This document shows positions 1 through 6,398 of a stretch of 8,018 bases of DNA, one piece after another. A model generated the notes under the pieces. That model was not told the DNA's origin, did no database searches, and worked only from the letters and a program-made list of their open reading frames with translations. The stretch spans positions 1 to 8,018 of the forward strand of contig QQUD01000629.1 in the NCBI GenBank assembly GCA_008501785.1, read 5' to 3'. This stretch comes from Chloroflexota bacterium. Its GTDB lineage: Bacteria; Chloroflexota; Anaerolineae; Promineifilales; Promineifilaceae. Within the stretch, counting starts at the first letter, position 1, and every line of letters starts with the position of its first letter. Position numbers and translations under genes: made by a program.

Positions 1-1447
1 TGTCAGTAGATTGACTTGGATCGTTTCCATAATAAATTTTTGGTACATGCGTTTTCAGTACTTTTTGTGTTTCTGGCAAAAGTGCTAGATTTTGGCTTTC
101 ATATGTCATGATATATTTATCTTCTAAATTGTTGTGAGCATTATGAACAAAATCTGCTTGTATGGTGATGCGTTCGGCTTCATTATCCCAACTGGAAATG
201 GCGCAGCGTATCGCGCCCATTTTGATGGCGAATTCTCGGGCTGCTCGACGATAAATTTCTCCGACTTCAAGGGTGGTGGTTAATAAGGTGTTTAGATCGA
301 GTAATGTTTGTGTCTCGTTTAATTGAGATTCTGCTTGCGAGAAGAGTTGAGCATTATCAATATTTACGGCCACTTGGTTTGCCATAATTTGCATAATGGC
401 AATACTGTTGTCTTGAAAGAGTTGTGGGTCATGGCTCTGAATATCTAAAACGCCAAGTGATTTATTCCTGGCTATTAATGGTAAACAAAGTTCTGATTTT
501 GTGTCAGGTAATGCTGCTTCATCATGAAAGATGGGGTCTTGTTGGACATTGTGGCTGATGTAGGGTTGTTGATTGTTTGCGACCCATCCAACAATGGAAC
601 TATTATCAATGGGGAGCTGGTAATTGTTTTTTAGTAGCGTGTTTCCAGTTTGGCCGGTCGCTTCTCGCAGGGTTAACTTTTTGTTTTCTTTGTCAGTAAG
701 GAAAATGGAAACGTAGTAAAATCCAAACTTATCTCGAATGAGTTTAACTGCGTTGTTGAGTAATGTGTCTAGATCAAGCGAATGGCTCGTTTGTTGGCTA
801 ATTTCTGCACTAAGCTGCAATTGTTCTGCTCTATTTTGTAACAAGTCATTTTTGTTTTGGACTTCCCTGGTTAATCGTTTTGCGGATCCGGTTATATTTT
901 TGAGGTCGCTGGCTGTGAGCCAAAATGTGACGCATACACCTGTGAGGGTGAACAGGTAGACGGTGATGTCTTCTGCGTGATATTGATCAGAGATGATGTA
1001 AAAGATGGTAACGGCCGTTGCGGTAACGGCCGTATAAAAAACACTTGCTAAAATCTTATCAAGAGAAGCAATCACCACAATACCAATCAACATCATGTAA
1101 GGGATGAAAAATACATTGCTTGATTCGGATAACAAGATCAGAGCAAGAAAAAGGGTTAAATTCAGACCACCAGTAAAAAAATGGGCTGCAAGCAGAACGC
1201 GTCCCTGCCGCGTTAGCCAGAGGATGAGTAACGCATGCAATCCGGAAATGGGGAGGACAAAATAAGCAGGTTTGAAATTAGTAATAGAGTGGGTCGTGGC
1301 TATCTGTTGAGCGAAATTAGTCATCGTGCTAATAATTGCAATGGCAATTATTAGAAAAACCATAAAATGAAGCAGTCTCCCTTTATATAATACTTCTCTA
1401 TTGTCGGAATCTATGTAGAACAACCACTTACGTAAGGATTTTAACAT
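1..1447 (-). CDS. Membrane sensor with two GAF domains, probably a histidine kinase (C-terminus outside window)
   Basis: The reading frame is open from an ATG at 1447 to the left edge, giving 482 visible residues. The N-terminal third has about six hydrophobic helices (residues about 26-42, 61-78, 84-106, 112-127, 133-151, 161-178). A charged, probably coiled-coil linker follows (about 188-215), then a complete GAF domain (about 224-370, with SELCLPL and GVLDIQS typical of the fold), a second linker, and the start of another GAF domain from about 393. This is the plan of membrane GAF sensors common in Chloroflexota, which usually end in a HisKA/HATPase module. That end is not visible, so a diguanylate cyclase or phosphatase output remains possible. 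No clear Shine-Dalgarno precedes the ATG, but an in-frame stop at 1466-1468 limits the start. The gene lies 38 nt after a receiver gene on the same strand, which suggests one operon and a phosphorelay role. Confidence 0.85.
   Translation of the reverse strand, partial: MLKSLRKWLFYIDSDNREVLYKGRLLHFMVFLIIAIAIISTMTNFAQQIATTHSITNFKPAYFVLPISGLHALLILWLTRQGRVLLAAHFFTGGLNLTLFLALILLSESSNVFFIPYMMLIGIVVIASLDKILASVFYTAVTATAVTIFYIISDQYHAEDITVYLFTLTGVCVTFWLTASDLKNITGSAKRLTREVQNKNDLLQNRAEQLQLSAEISQQTSHSLDLDTLLNNAVKLIRDKFGFYYVSIFLTDKENKKLTLREATGQTGNTLLKNNYQLPIDNSSIVGWVANNQQPYISHNVQQDPIFHDEAALPDTKSELCLPLIARNKSLGVLDIQSHDPQLFQDNSIAIMQIMANQVAVNIDNAQLFSQAESQLNETQTLLDLNTLLTTTLEVGEIYRRAAREFAIKMGAIRCAISSWDNEAERITIQADFVHNAHNNLEDKYIMTYESQNLALLPETQKVLKTHVPKIYYGNDPSQSTD
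1010..1034. repeat. Two adjacent AACGGCCGT palindromes
   Basis: AACGGCCGTT (1010-1019) and AACGGCCGTA (1025-1034) are part of a 12-bp direct repeat, GGTAACGGCCGT, with a period of 15 bp (1007-1018 and 1022-1033). They encode TAVTATAVT in the fifth membrane helix of the GAF sensor. Confidence 0.9.
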
Positions 1448-1485
1448 TGTAATTAAGTAAAAAAGTTATCTAAAATGCAACCTTG

Positions 1486-1920
1486 CTAAATACCTAAATC
1501 CCATACAGCCTCACCATTTAAAATTTTGCGAATTTGTTCTGGGAACAAATCTGCATCCAATGGTTTGCATAAAAACCCATCAAACCCTGCTTTCCTGGCT
1601 TTTTGCATTTCTTCTTGGCTACCATGGGCTGTTACAACAACAACCAGTGTGTTTTCTAGGCGTTCATCGGCGCGTATTTGGCGAAGTGCATCATATCCAT
1701 CTTCATGAGGCAGTCTTAAATCCATCAAGACGAGATCCACTTTGCTCATTGTGTTGGCAAATTCAACGACCCCCCAACCGGTTGTTTTCCATTCGCATTT
1801 TTGTACACCCATAAATGCGAGGAGGCGAGCAATTAAAACAAAATTTGAAACATTATCTTCAACAACAAGGATGTGTGCATCTTTCGGATCGATTGAGATT
1901 TTGGTGGATGTGTTGTCCAT
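1486..1920 (-). CDS. Single-domain response regulator (divergent CheY-like receiver)
   Basis: This 144-residue protein is a receiver domain with no output domain. Numbered from the chosen start, it has the acidic pair E21-D22, the phosphoacceptor D67 in LMDLRLP, T97 in the VVVVTAH strand and K119 in the CKP motif, so all catalytic positions for phosphoryl transfer are present. The frame extends upstream to a TTG at 1965, but the ATG at 1920 has a GAGAG sequence about 7 nt upstream and removes a tail that is not part of the receiver fold, so I prefer it. The C-terminal part (AGFDGFLCKPL, then DLFPEQI) parallels the neighbouring receiver (AGCNGFIHKPI, then DLLPEQV), so the two are probably diverged duplicates. 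It sits between that receiver and the membrane GAF sensor, which is its likely phosphodonor or output partner. Confidence 0.9.
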   Translation of the reverse strand: MDNTSTKISIDPKDAHILVVEDNVSNFVLIARLLAFMGVQKCEWKTTGWGVVEFANTMSKVDLVLMDLRLPHEDGYDALRQIRADERLENTLVVVVTAHGSQEEMQKARKAGFDGFLCKPLDADLFPEQIRKILNGEAVWDLGI

Positions 1921-1956
1921 GTACAACTCTCTTTTAACTAAACTAATTTTCGCCTC

Positions 1957-1976
1957 GGTTTGCAATTTGGCAAACC
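1957..1976 (+). terminator. Hairpin followed by T6, reading on the plus strand
   Basis: GGTTTGC and GCAAACC form a perfect 7-bp stem around a 6-nt loop, followed immediately by six T on the plus strand. Outer CGCC and GGCG can also pair across the T run. It lies in the 71-nt spacer between the two receiver genes, which are read on the minus strand, where it has no following T run. It is therefore either a terminator for antisense transcription or a processing/stability hairpin in the receiver mRNA. Confidence 0.35.
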
Positions 1977-1991
1977 TTTTTTGGCGAACTA

Positions 1992-2372
1992 CTAACGAAT
2001 CAGGTAAGTATTTACTTGTTCGGGTAATAAATCTACGTTAATCGGCTTATGAATAAAACCATTACAACCAGCAGCATAGCTTTTTTCTTGATCTTCTTTC
2101 ATTACATTTGCAGTTAATGCAACGATTGGCGTGTTATGCAAAGCCTTCATCTTTCGTAACTCGGTTGTGACTGTATACCCATCAATTTCGGGCAATTGGA
2201 GGTCTACCAATATTAAATCCGGTTTTGTCTCTTTTACAAAAGCCAAACCCGAACGGCCGTCAATAACGCCATAGACTGTAAAACCGGCTGCCTGCAAGAT
2301 TCGGCTTACAAGTTTTCGATTATCGTGGTTGTCTTCAATGTATAAAATTACTGGACCATCATTCATGCTCAT
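1992..2372 (-). CDS. Single-domain response regulator (CheY/DivK-like receiver)
   Basis: This is a 126-residue stand-alone receiver domain. The acidic residues E13-D14 in ILYIEDN, the phosphoacceptor D57 in VDLQLPEIDGY, T87 in IVALTAN and K109 in IHKP are all present, so it should accept a phosphoryl group from a histidine kinase. It has no DNA-binding or enzymatic output domain and probably acts through protein contacts or as a relay intermediate. The ATG at 2372 has an AGG about 5 nt upstream (a second ATG lies two codons later), which supports this start. It is the first gene of the leftward set receiver, receiver, membrane GAF sensor, with a candidate promoter just upstream. Its sequence is nearer to the receiver consensus than that of its neighbour. 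Confidence 0.93.
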   Translation of the reverse strand: MSMNDGPVILYIEDNHDNRKLVSRILQAAGFTVYGVIDGRSGLAFVKETKPDLILVDLQLPEIDGYTVTTELRKMKALHNTPIVALTANVMKEDQEKSYAAGCNGFIHKPINVDLLPEQVNTYLIR

Positions 2373-2404
2373 TTCAACCTGTACAAATTACACTATAACC
2401 AAAT

Positions 2405-2410
2405 ATTATA
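2405..2410 (-). promoter_or_regulatory. Candidate -10 box for the receiver/sensor operon
   Basis: The minus strand reads TATAAT here, a perfect -10 consensus, which would place the transcription start about 25 nt before the first receiver gene. No convincing -35 hexamer is visible 16-18 nt further upstream, so the call rests on the -10 and its position in the divergent spacer. Confidence 0.35.
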
Positions 2411-2496
2411 CTTCAAATTGACACTGCATTATGATAACTGGAAAAGAGGCTGTAAGCCGTTAAGGATGCGAAAAAAGTTGAAAATTGTTCCTGAAA

Positions 2497-2525
2497 TTGA
2501 CTATTCAATATTTAGCGCGTTTAAT
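2497..2525 (+). promoter_or_regulatory. Sigma70-type promoter reading rightward
   Basis: TTGACT (2497-2502) and TTTAAT (2520-2525) are separated by exactly 17 nt, and each differs from the consensus by one base. The predicted start is near 2532. It would drive the small membrane protein gene at 2689 with a leader of roughly 155 nt, or only a short RNA if the hairpin at 2551-2571 terminates it. Confidence 0.5.
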
Positions 2526-2550
2526 CCAAACCTGTAAAATTGTGTTAGAA

Positions 2551-2571
2551 AGGAGCATCACTCCTGTTTTT
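2551..2571 (+). terminator. Short terminator- or attenuator-like hairpin in the leader
   Basis: AGGAG (2551-2555) and CTCCT (2561-2565) form a 5-bp stem with the 5-nt loop CATCA. G and a T5 run (2567-2571) follow, and flanking A and T bases could lengthen the stem. It lies about 20 nt after the predicted transcription start of the upstream promoter. The stem is short, so termination would be weak. The left arm is Shine-Dalgarno-like but has no start codon at a suitable distance. Confidence 0.35.
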
Positions 2572-2688
2572 CATTATATAGACTAATCTTAATGCGTTAC
2601 TTAATTTATTTAGGTAAAGGGTCCTGTATTGAAAACAGTTGCTAATTTTTAAGATGGCATGACTGAAAAGTCTTGTGGAGATATAAAA

Positions 2689-3219
2689 ATGGAAACTTTG
2701 CCAAAATTTAAATTGTGGGAACCACTGCTGATTTTAATTGGAGTAGCAGCGGGCATTTTGTGGATACTAAACACGTTAAATACGGGGAATCCACTATGGT
2801 TTTTACCGATCCAACCAACTTATGAACCAAGTCGCATTGTCATTCGCAAATATGGCGAGACGGTAACAATTCGGCGCGGCGAACCAGGTTATAAAGAGTT
2901 GTCGGAAGGGCTTAATGAAACGCTATCTAGTTTTAATAATACAGCACTCATTTCGATTGGACTTTCTGAGGATACATTACTTCGCTATAACGAAACCGAG
3001 CTGGTGGTAGAATCTTATTACGCTGATGAAATTGAGTTTAACACACCTGTGCGGATGTCAGGGGTCAAGCAGTTGTTGATTCCCATTGATGCGACGCACG
3101 CGGGGAATGGCTATGTTTTTATGGGTGCAAATGGTCAATGGCGTGTCGGGGCAATGGTTGCTGATGATGACACACCACTATTGAACGCACTGCGCATATT
3201 AGGGTATTTGCAGGATTAA
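2689..3219 (+). CDS. Single-pass membrane-anchored protein of unknown function
   Basis: I do not recognise this family. From the chosen ATG the protein has 176 residues: a short charged N-terminus, one hydrophobic helix (about residues 9-27) and a soluble domain of about 145 residues, probably outside the membrane. The domain mixes strand-like segments (IVIRKYGETVTIRR, ELVVESYYA, QLLIPID) with a helix-like stretch (YKELSEGLNETL), and ends in a hydrophobic helix. There are no cysteines after the anchor, no lipobox and no catalytic motif. The frame also starts at 2659, but the ATG at 2689 has GGAG at 2677-2680, 8 nt upstream, while the first ATG has only a weak match. The gene stands alone on the plus strand, and its stop codon overlaps that of the convergent DUF4129 gene. 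It may have an envelope role, but nothing in the sequence assigns one. Confidence 0.75.
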   Translation: METLPKFKLWEPLLILIGVAAGILWILNTLNTGNPLWFLPIQPTYEPSRIVIRKYGETVTIRRGEPGYKELSEGLNETLSSFNNTALISIGLSEDTLLRYNETELVVESYYADEIEFNTPVRMSGVKQLLIPIDATHAGNGYVFMGANGQWRVGAMVADDDTPLLNALRILGYLQD

Positions 3220-4811
3220 TACTTGTCCGGCTGTCTGCTTTGGATTGTGAGGTTTGAACTGTCCCCATCCCCACCATCTGGTGGTGATAGTTCTAACCGT
3301 TTCCAGGCTGTAAATATTTCGTCTAGCTCTGCCTGGGTTTCTGGAGTCTCGCCGTAGCGCACATTGACGTAGGCCTGGGTAATGAGGCGCGTTTCGGCTG
3401 GATAGTCTGGCCACGCTTTCGCCAGTGTTTTGAGGTATTCAAATGGCGTTTCTGACTCCAGACGGGGATAGCCACTGGCATCGGCGGCGTGCAGCATTCG
3501 TTGGTAGATGCGGCGGATGGAAACGGCCGTTTTCAAATTCCTAAGCATCCCCAAGCGCCGCAGCACCTTTGCCAACAGTGAATCATCATCCTGCTCAAGT
3601 TCTTCACTGCGGCGCAATATTGCCGCACCACTTTTGTCAACAAACTGAGAGCGCTTGTAGACGCCGCCAACCAATAAAGCCACCAGCAGCACCACGGCAA
3701 TCATGAGCAATATTGTCAAAATATTGGCGACTTCTCCCAAATCACCAACCTGAAAGACCCTGGTAGCAATCTGCTCTGGATCGATTTCTCCAATGCCGCT
3801 TGGCGTTTCAGTAACTGGCGCTTGCTCAGATTGCGCGAGTTTTGAGATGATTTTTTCAATGATGGTATATGTTTTTGTGAGCCAAAGCCAAAATGCATTC
3901 AGTAAGTTAGATAAAAATAAAATGATAATATCAATGAATTGTAAGATTGGAATTGCCAAAAACAGCAGTGTCCCTAAAGCAATGGCTAACAAAAATTGAA
4001 CGCTGGTGACGACTGGTGCGAAGGCTCCCACTACCGCATTTGCAGATTCTCCAGTGATAATGGCTGTCAAAAGTCCGGCTGTGAGAATTGTCAGCAGTGC
4101 GGCCATAAAAATGAGACTGAGCCAACGTGGGTCTAGCGTGGCAGATTGGCGGGAGCGGTCTTGTTCGACTTGTTCGGCGCGGACGAGGGAAACGGCCGTT
4201 AACGCAGCTAAAAAAAACAGCAGTAGCAGCGGCGTTACATCCCATAACAAGCGTCGGTTTGCCAGCCAAACTGACAGCGGCGCAATAAATAATCCACCTA
4301 ATCGCAGCCGCAGCCCAATCTGCTTCATATCAAACGTGCGGTTGACAAGTCGTGTTCCTCGATACCAGACAAACACAATCAAAGTAAACAGCGACGCATC
4401 TTGCATCCAACGGAAATTTCCCGGCTCACCTACATCATTGATAAACTGACCTAGCCAATGCATATCAAATAACGAACTGGGGATGTGAACCAGTCCGCGA
4501 ATGGTGAAGAAGACCGTTAGCAGCAGTGTGACAGCAATGATGGTTCGTTGGCGGTCTGGGTTGAGGCTGAAAACGGCCAGCAGCCGAATTAAGTTGAACA
4601 CAAACAGCATCAACAATAACATCCATAGCAGCACTTGCCCAGCAGGCCAATAGCGTGCCCAGGGCATGAGCGACAGTGCAATCGGCGTTAACAGCGCCAT
4701 TTCCATGATTGCCCAAAACACAAACAGCAGCTCTTTTTGCACACGCGCCCAAGATTGCAGAAGCCGTGTGTAGCGTTCGTTTTCGTTTAGGTGTTGAACA
4801 ATCGTGCTCAT
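3216..4811 (-). CDS. Polytopic membrane protein with C-terminal DUF4129 domain
   Basis: This 531-residue protein begins with a short cytosolic segment followed by about eight to ten hydrophobic helices (among them about 27-49, 57-82, 90-110, 139-150, 188-210, 230-253, 270-310). A loop follows, then a last helix (about 362-384), a charged linker and a soluble C-terminal domain (about 428-503). That domain has the SIRRIYQRML start, the TPFEYL segment and the AYVNVRYGE ending typical of DUF4129. In many bacteria DUF4129 is fused to or encoded beside a transglutaminase-like domain in MoxR/DUF58 operons. Here the transglutaminase module is absent and only the membrane and DUF4129 parts remain. It is the last gene of the operon, 46 nt after the DUF58 gene, and its stop overlaps the stop of a convergent gene. 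The ATG has no evident Shine-Dalgarno and follows an inverted repeat closely. The function is probably envelope-related, by family context only. Confidence 0.85.
   Translation of the reverse strand: MSTIVQHLNENERYTRLLQSWARVQKELLFVFWAIMEMALLTPIALSLMPWARYWPAGQVLLWMLLLMLFVFNLIRLLAVFSLNPDRQRTIIAVTLLLTVFFTIRGLVHIPSSLFDMHWLGQFINDVGEPGNFRWMQDASLFTLIVFVWYRGTRLVNRTFDMKQIGLRLRLGGLFIAPLSVWLANRRLLWDVTPLLLLFFLAALTAVSLVRAEQVEQDRSRQSATLDPRWLSLIFMAALLTILTAGLLTAIITGESANAVVGAFAPVVTSVQFLLAIALGTLLFLAIPILQFIDIIILFLSNLLNAFWLWLTKTYTIIEKIISKLAQSEQAPVTETPSGIGEIDPEQIATRVFQVGDLGEVANILTILLMIAVVLLVALLVGGVYKRSQFVDKSGAAILRRSEELEQDDDSLLAKVLRRLGMLRNLKTAVSIRRIYQRMLHAADASGYPRLESETPFEYLKTLAKAWPDYPAETRLITQAYVNVRYGETPETQAELDEIFTAWKRLELSPPDGGDGDSSNLTIQSRQPDKY
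3522..3531. repeat. AACGGCCGTT palindrome
   Basis: This is an exact copy inside the DUF4129 gene, extended to the 12-bp palindrome AAACGGCCGTTT. It encodes Thr-Ala-Val at residues 428-430. Confidence 0.9.
4191..4200. repeat. AACGGCCGTT palindrome
   Basis: This is a second exact copy in the DUF4129 gene, encoding Thr-Ala-Val in a membrane helix (residues about 205-207). Confidence 0.9.
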
Positions 4812-4821
4812 AGCTAATTTC

Positions 4822-4860
4822 TAACCGGTTAACAATTAATTATTAATAATTAACCGGTTA
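4822..4860. repeat. Paired TAACCGGTTA palindromes forming an intergenic inverted repeat
   Basis: Two identical 10-bp palindromes, TAACCGGTTA, lie at 4822-4831 and 4851-4860. With one more base pair they form an 11-bp stem (4822-4832 with 4850-4860) around a 17-nt A/T-rich loop. The right copy contains the stop codon of the DUF58 gene (4858-4860), and the left copy ends 10 nt before the DUF4129 start codon. There is no T run, so this is not a typical intrinsic terminator. Confidence 0.8.
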
Positions 4861-6327
4861 AGTAAGATCGTCTCGCTCAAATTCTAGCCCAACTGGCTCT
4901 GGTGTAGGAATTGCATTCAGAGCTGCTTCGGTGGCTGTTTTGCTTTGTGGCCCTTTTTGAAAGGCTGGGACGTTAGCGGGAATATGGTAGGCAATGACAT
5001 TGCCTAGACCCTTGGGTGGTGGTTCTTCTGACAGGGAAATGAGGACGACGCGGCGGCCTGCTTCTTTGAGTCGCACCAGACCGACCATGATTTCTTCGGT
5101 GATAACGGCCGTTACCAACACCACCGTACTCGCCCACGGCAAGCCCGGACTCACGCGCAGCATCATGCGCTCAATAGAACCAGTGGCAAACTCTGTCACA
5201 GCCGCTAACCCTTCCAAAATATGACTCAAGTGGTCTGGTGATCGCCCCGGTGGCACACGAATTGGCTGGTCAGAACCGGGTACTGAACCGTTCGCATAGA
5301 CACCGACACCCCAGTTTTGCTGCGTGCCATAATTGGCAATCGAAGCGGCCACGCTGATGGATCGCTCTAAAAGTTCAGGATCAAATCCCATCCAATGCTT
5401 GGCAAAGGTGGACACATTCAAAAAAATGGAAATCGTCATTCCCGTAGATGGATCGTACACCTTTGTTTGCAATGAACCACGTCGTGCTGTTGCCTTCCAG
5501 TGAATATCGCGGTATCTATCTTCTGGCTGGTAGTCACGGATGCCTTGAGTTTTGATGGGGTCTGTGAACAAACTGCGAAGTACTTTGATGTCACCAAATG
5601 GCTCTTTCGCAGGCAATCCTAATTCTTCTAATGGATAAATTTGCGGATAAATAACCAATGTATTCAAATATTGATGCTGCCGCGACATCGTAAATAATGT
5701 GAAAATATCGCCCGATTCATAAGTGACTGGCCCCAATGTATAAAAACCGCGTTTGGGGAAGGAGAGCGTCACCATGCGATCTGTGATTTCACGTCCGTAC
5801 AGTGAAAATGTGTTGAGCAATGTGTATTTGCCGGTAATTTCGCTAACGACTTGCGAGATCGCCGATTCTGATTCGATAGCAACCGGAAGTTCGTCTTGAA
5901 ATTGGAGCCAGCTAAGTGGCAGCAGCTTATCATTGCCAACCGTCACTGTCATTTCAATGGGTTCACCAGGAAAAACACGTGTGCGGTCAAAACTGCGCTC
6001 GTAAGTCACACCAAACAGTGATAAATTTTTCCAAACCGTGCTGATGCCTACAATCAGCAGCAGTACAAACCCCAATGCCAACATGGCTGGATGGCGTCCT
6101 GCTGCCAGACCAATAATTAAAAACAAAACGGCCAATGGCATCCACGCATCGCTAAAAATGCTGTTTTCGCGTTCACGCACCACCAAGCCACGTGCCTTGG
6201 CCATGTCTTCAATGTTGACCCCTTTGCCTGTGGCAGCAGCTTTGAGCAAATTATTTCTTGCTTGATTCCGCTGCTGTTGTTGATCCTCGCGTACAACGAG
6301 GTGGAGATCGGAAAGGTTTTCGGTCAT
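4858..6327 (-). CDS. DUF58 family protein, membrane-anchored MoxR partner
   Basis: This 489-residue protein has a polar N-terminal region of about 60 residues rich in Gln, Asn and Arg, two close hydrophobic helices (about 62-77 and 80-98), and a beta-rich segment (about 104-215). It then has the diagnostic DUF58 motif (residues 265-277: DYQPEDRYRDIHW, followed by KATAR). The C-terminal part continues like a von Willebrand factor A-type fold. DUF58 proteins are nearly always encoded beside MoxR AAA+ ATPases and are thought to be their partners, as here. The N-terminal extension before the membrane helices is longer than in the simplest family members. No Shine-Dalgarno precedes the ATG at 6327. 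A long hairpin ends 7 nt upstream, so translation may be coupled to moxR or need the hairpin to open. Two AACGGCC-type stretches lie in the gene, one a full AACGGCCGTT at 5104-5113. Confidence 0.92.
   Translation of the reverse strand: MTENLSDLHLVVREDQQQQRNQARNNLLKAAATGKGVNIEDMAKARGLVVRERENSIFSDAWMPLAVLFLIIGLAAGRHPAMLALGFVLLLIVGISTVWKNLSLFGVTYERSFDRTRVFPGEPIEMTVTVGNDKLLPLSWLQFQDELPVAIESESAISQVVSEITGKYTLLNTFSLYGREITDRMVTLSFPKRGFYTLGPVTYESGDIFTLFTMSRQHQYLNTLVIYPQIYPLEELGLPAKEPFGDIKVLRSLFTDPIKTQGIRDYQPEDRYRDIHWKATARRGSLQTKVYDPSTGMTISIFLNVSTFAKHWMGFDPELLERSISVAASIANYGTQQNWGVGVYANGSVPGSDQPIRVPPGRSPDHLSHILEGLAAVTEFATGSIERMMLRVSPGLPWASTVVLVTAVITEEIMVGLVRLKEAGRRVVLISLSEEPPPKGLGNVIAYHIPANVPAFQKGPQSKTATEAALNAIPTPEPVGLEFERDDLT
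5104..5113. repeat. AACGGCCGTT palindrome
   Basis: This is an exact copy in the DUF58 gene, extended to TAACGGCCGTTA. It encodes Thr-Ala-Val in VLVTAVITEE. Confidence 0.9.
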
Positions 6328-6334
6328 AAGGTTG

Positions 6335-6398
6335 AGCTAGAGTTTAGAGCTAGAGCTAGAGGAAGAATAAGCCTCTAGCTCTAGCTCTTGCTCTAGCT
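6335..6398. repeat. Long interrupted hairpin built from GAGCTA units
   Basis: The left arms at 6335-6342 and 6346-6362 pair with the right arms at 6391-6398 and 6372-6388. This gives 17 perfect inner pairs plus 8 perfect outer pairs, separated by a small internal loop (TTT against TG), with a 9-nt apical loop at 6363-6371. Each arm is made of iterated AGAGCT/GCTAGA hexamers. The right arm contains the moxR stop codon (6393-6395). The left arm ends 7 nt before the DUF58 ATG. No T run follows on the minus strand. Confidence 0.9.

Larger units (their letters stand above)
2373..2688. other. Divergent intergenic region
   Basis: This 316-nt AT-rich spacer separates the leftward receiver/sensor operon from the rightward small membrane protein gene. 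It holds the leftward -10 candidate (2405-2410), the rightward promoter (2497-2525) and the terminator-like hairpin (2551-2571). I see no tRNA, no known riboswitch pattern and no supported small gene. A 17-codon frame at 2592-2645 has no ribosome binding site. Confidence 0.6.

Noticed and set aside
738..959. Plus-strand frame of 73 codons
   Set aside because: It is antisense to the well-supported GAF sensor and rich in Ser/Leu/Cys with no recognisable domain.
1921..1965. TTG-started N-terminal extension of the divergent receiver
   Set aside because: It lies partly within the hairpin at 1957-1976, and the ATG at 1920 has a better ribosome binding site.
2592..2645. 17-codon frame in the leader, a possible leader peptide
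   Set aside because: There is no ribosome binding site and no run of regulatory codons.
2659..2688. Upstream ATG of the small membrane protein gene
   Set aside because: It has only a weak Shine-Dalgarno match. The ATG at 2689 has GGAG at an 8-nt spacing.
4006..4449. Plus-strand frame of 147 codons
   Set aside because: It is antisense to the DUF4129 gene, whose helices and C-terminal motifs are clear. It has low-complexity composition and no upstream Shine-Dalgarno of note.
6335..6398. Rho-independent terminator after moxR
   Set aside because: The stem is strong but no T run follows on the minus strand, and the DUF58 gene begins 7 nt later.
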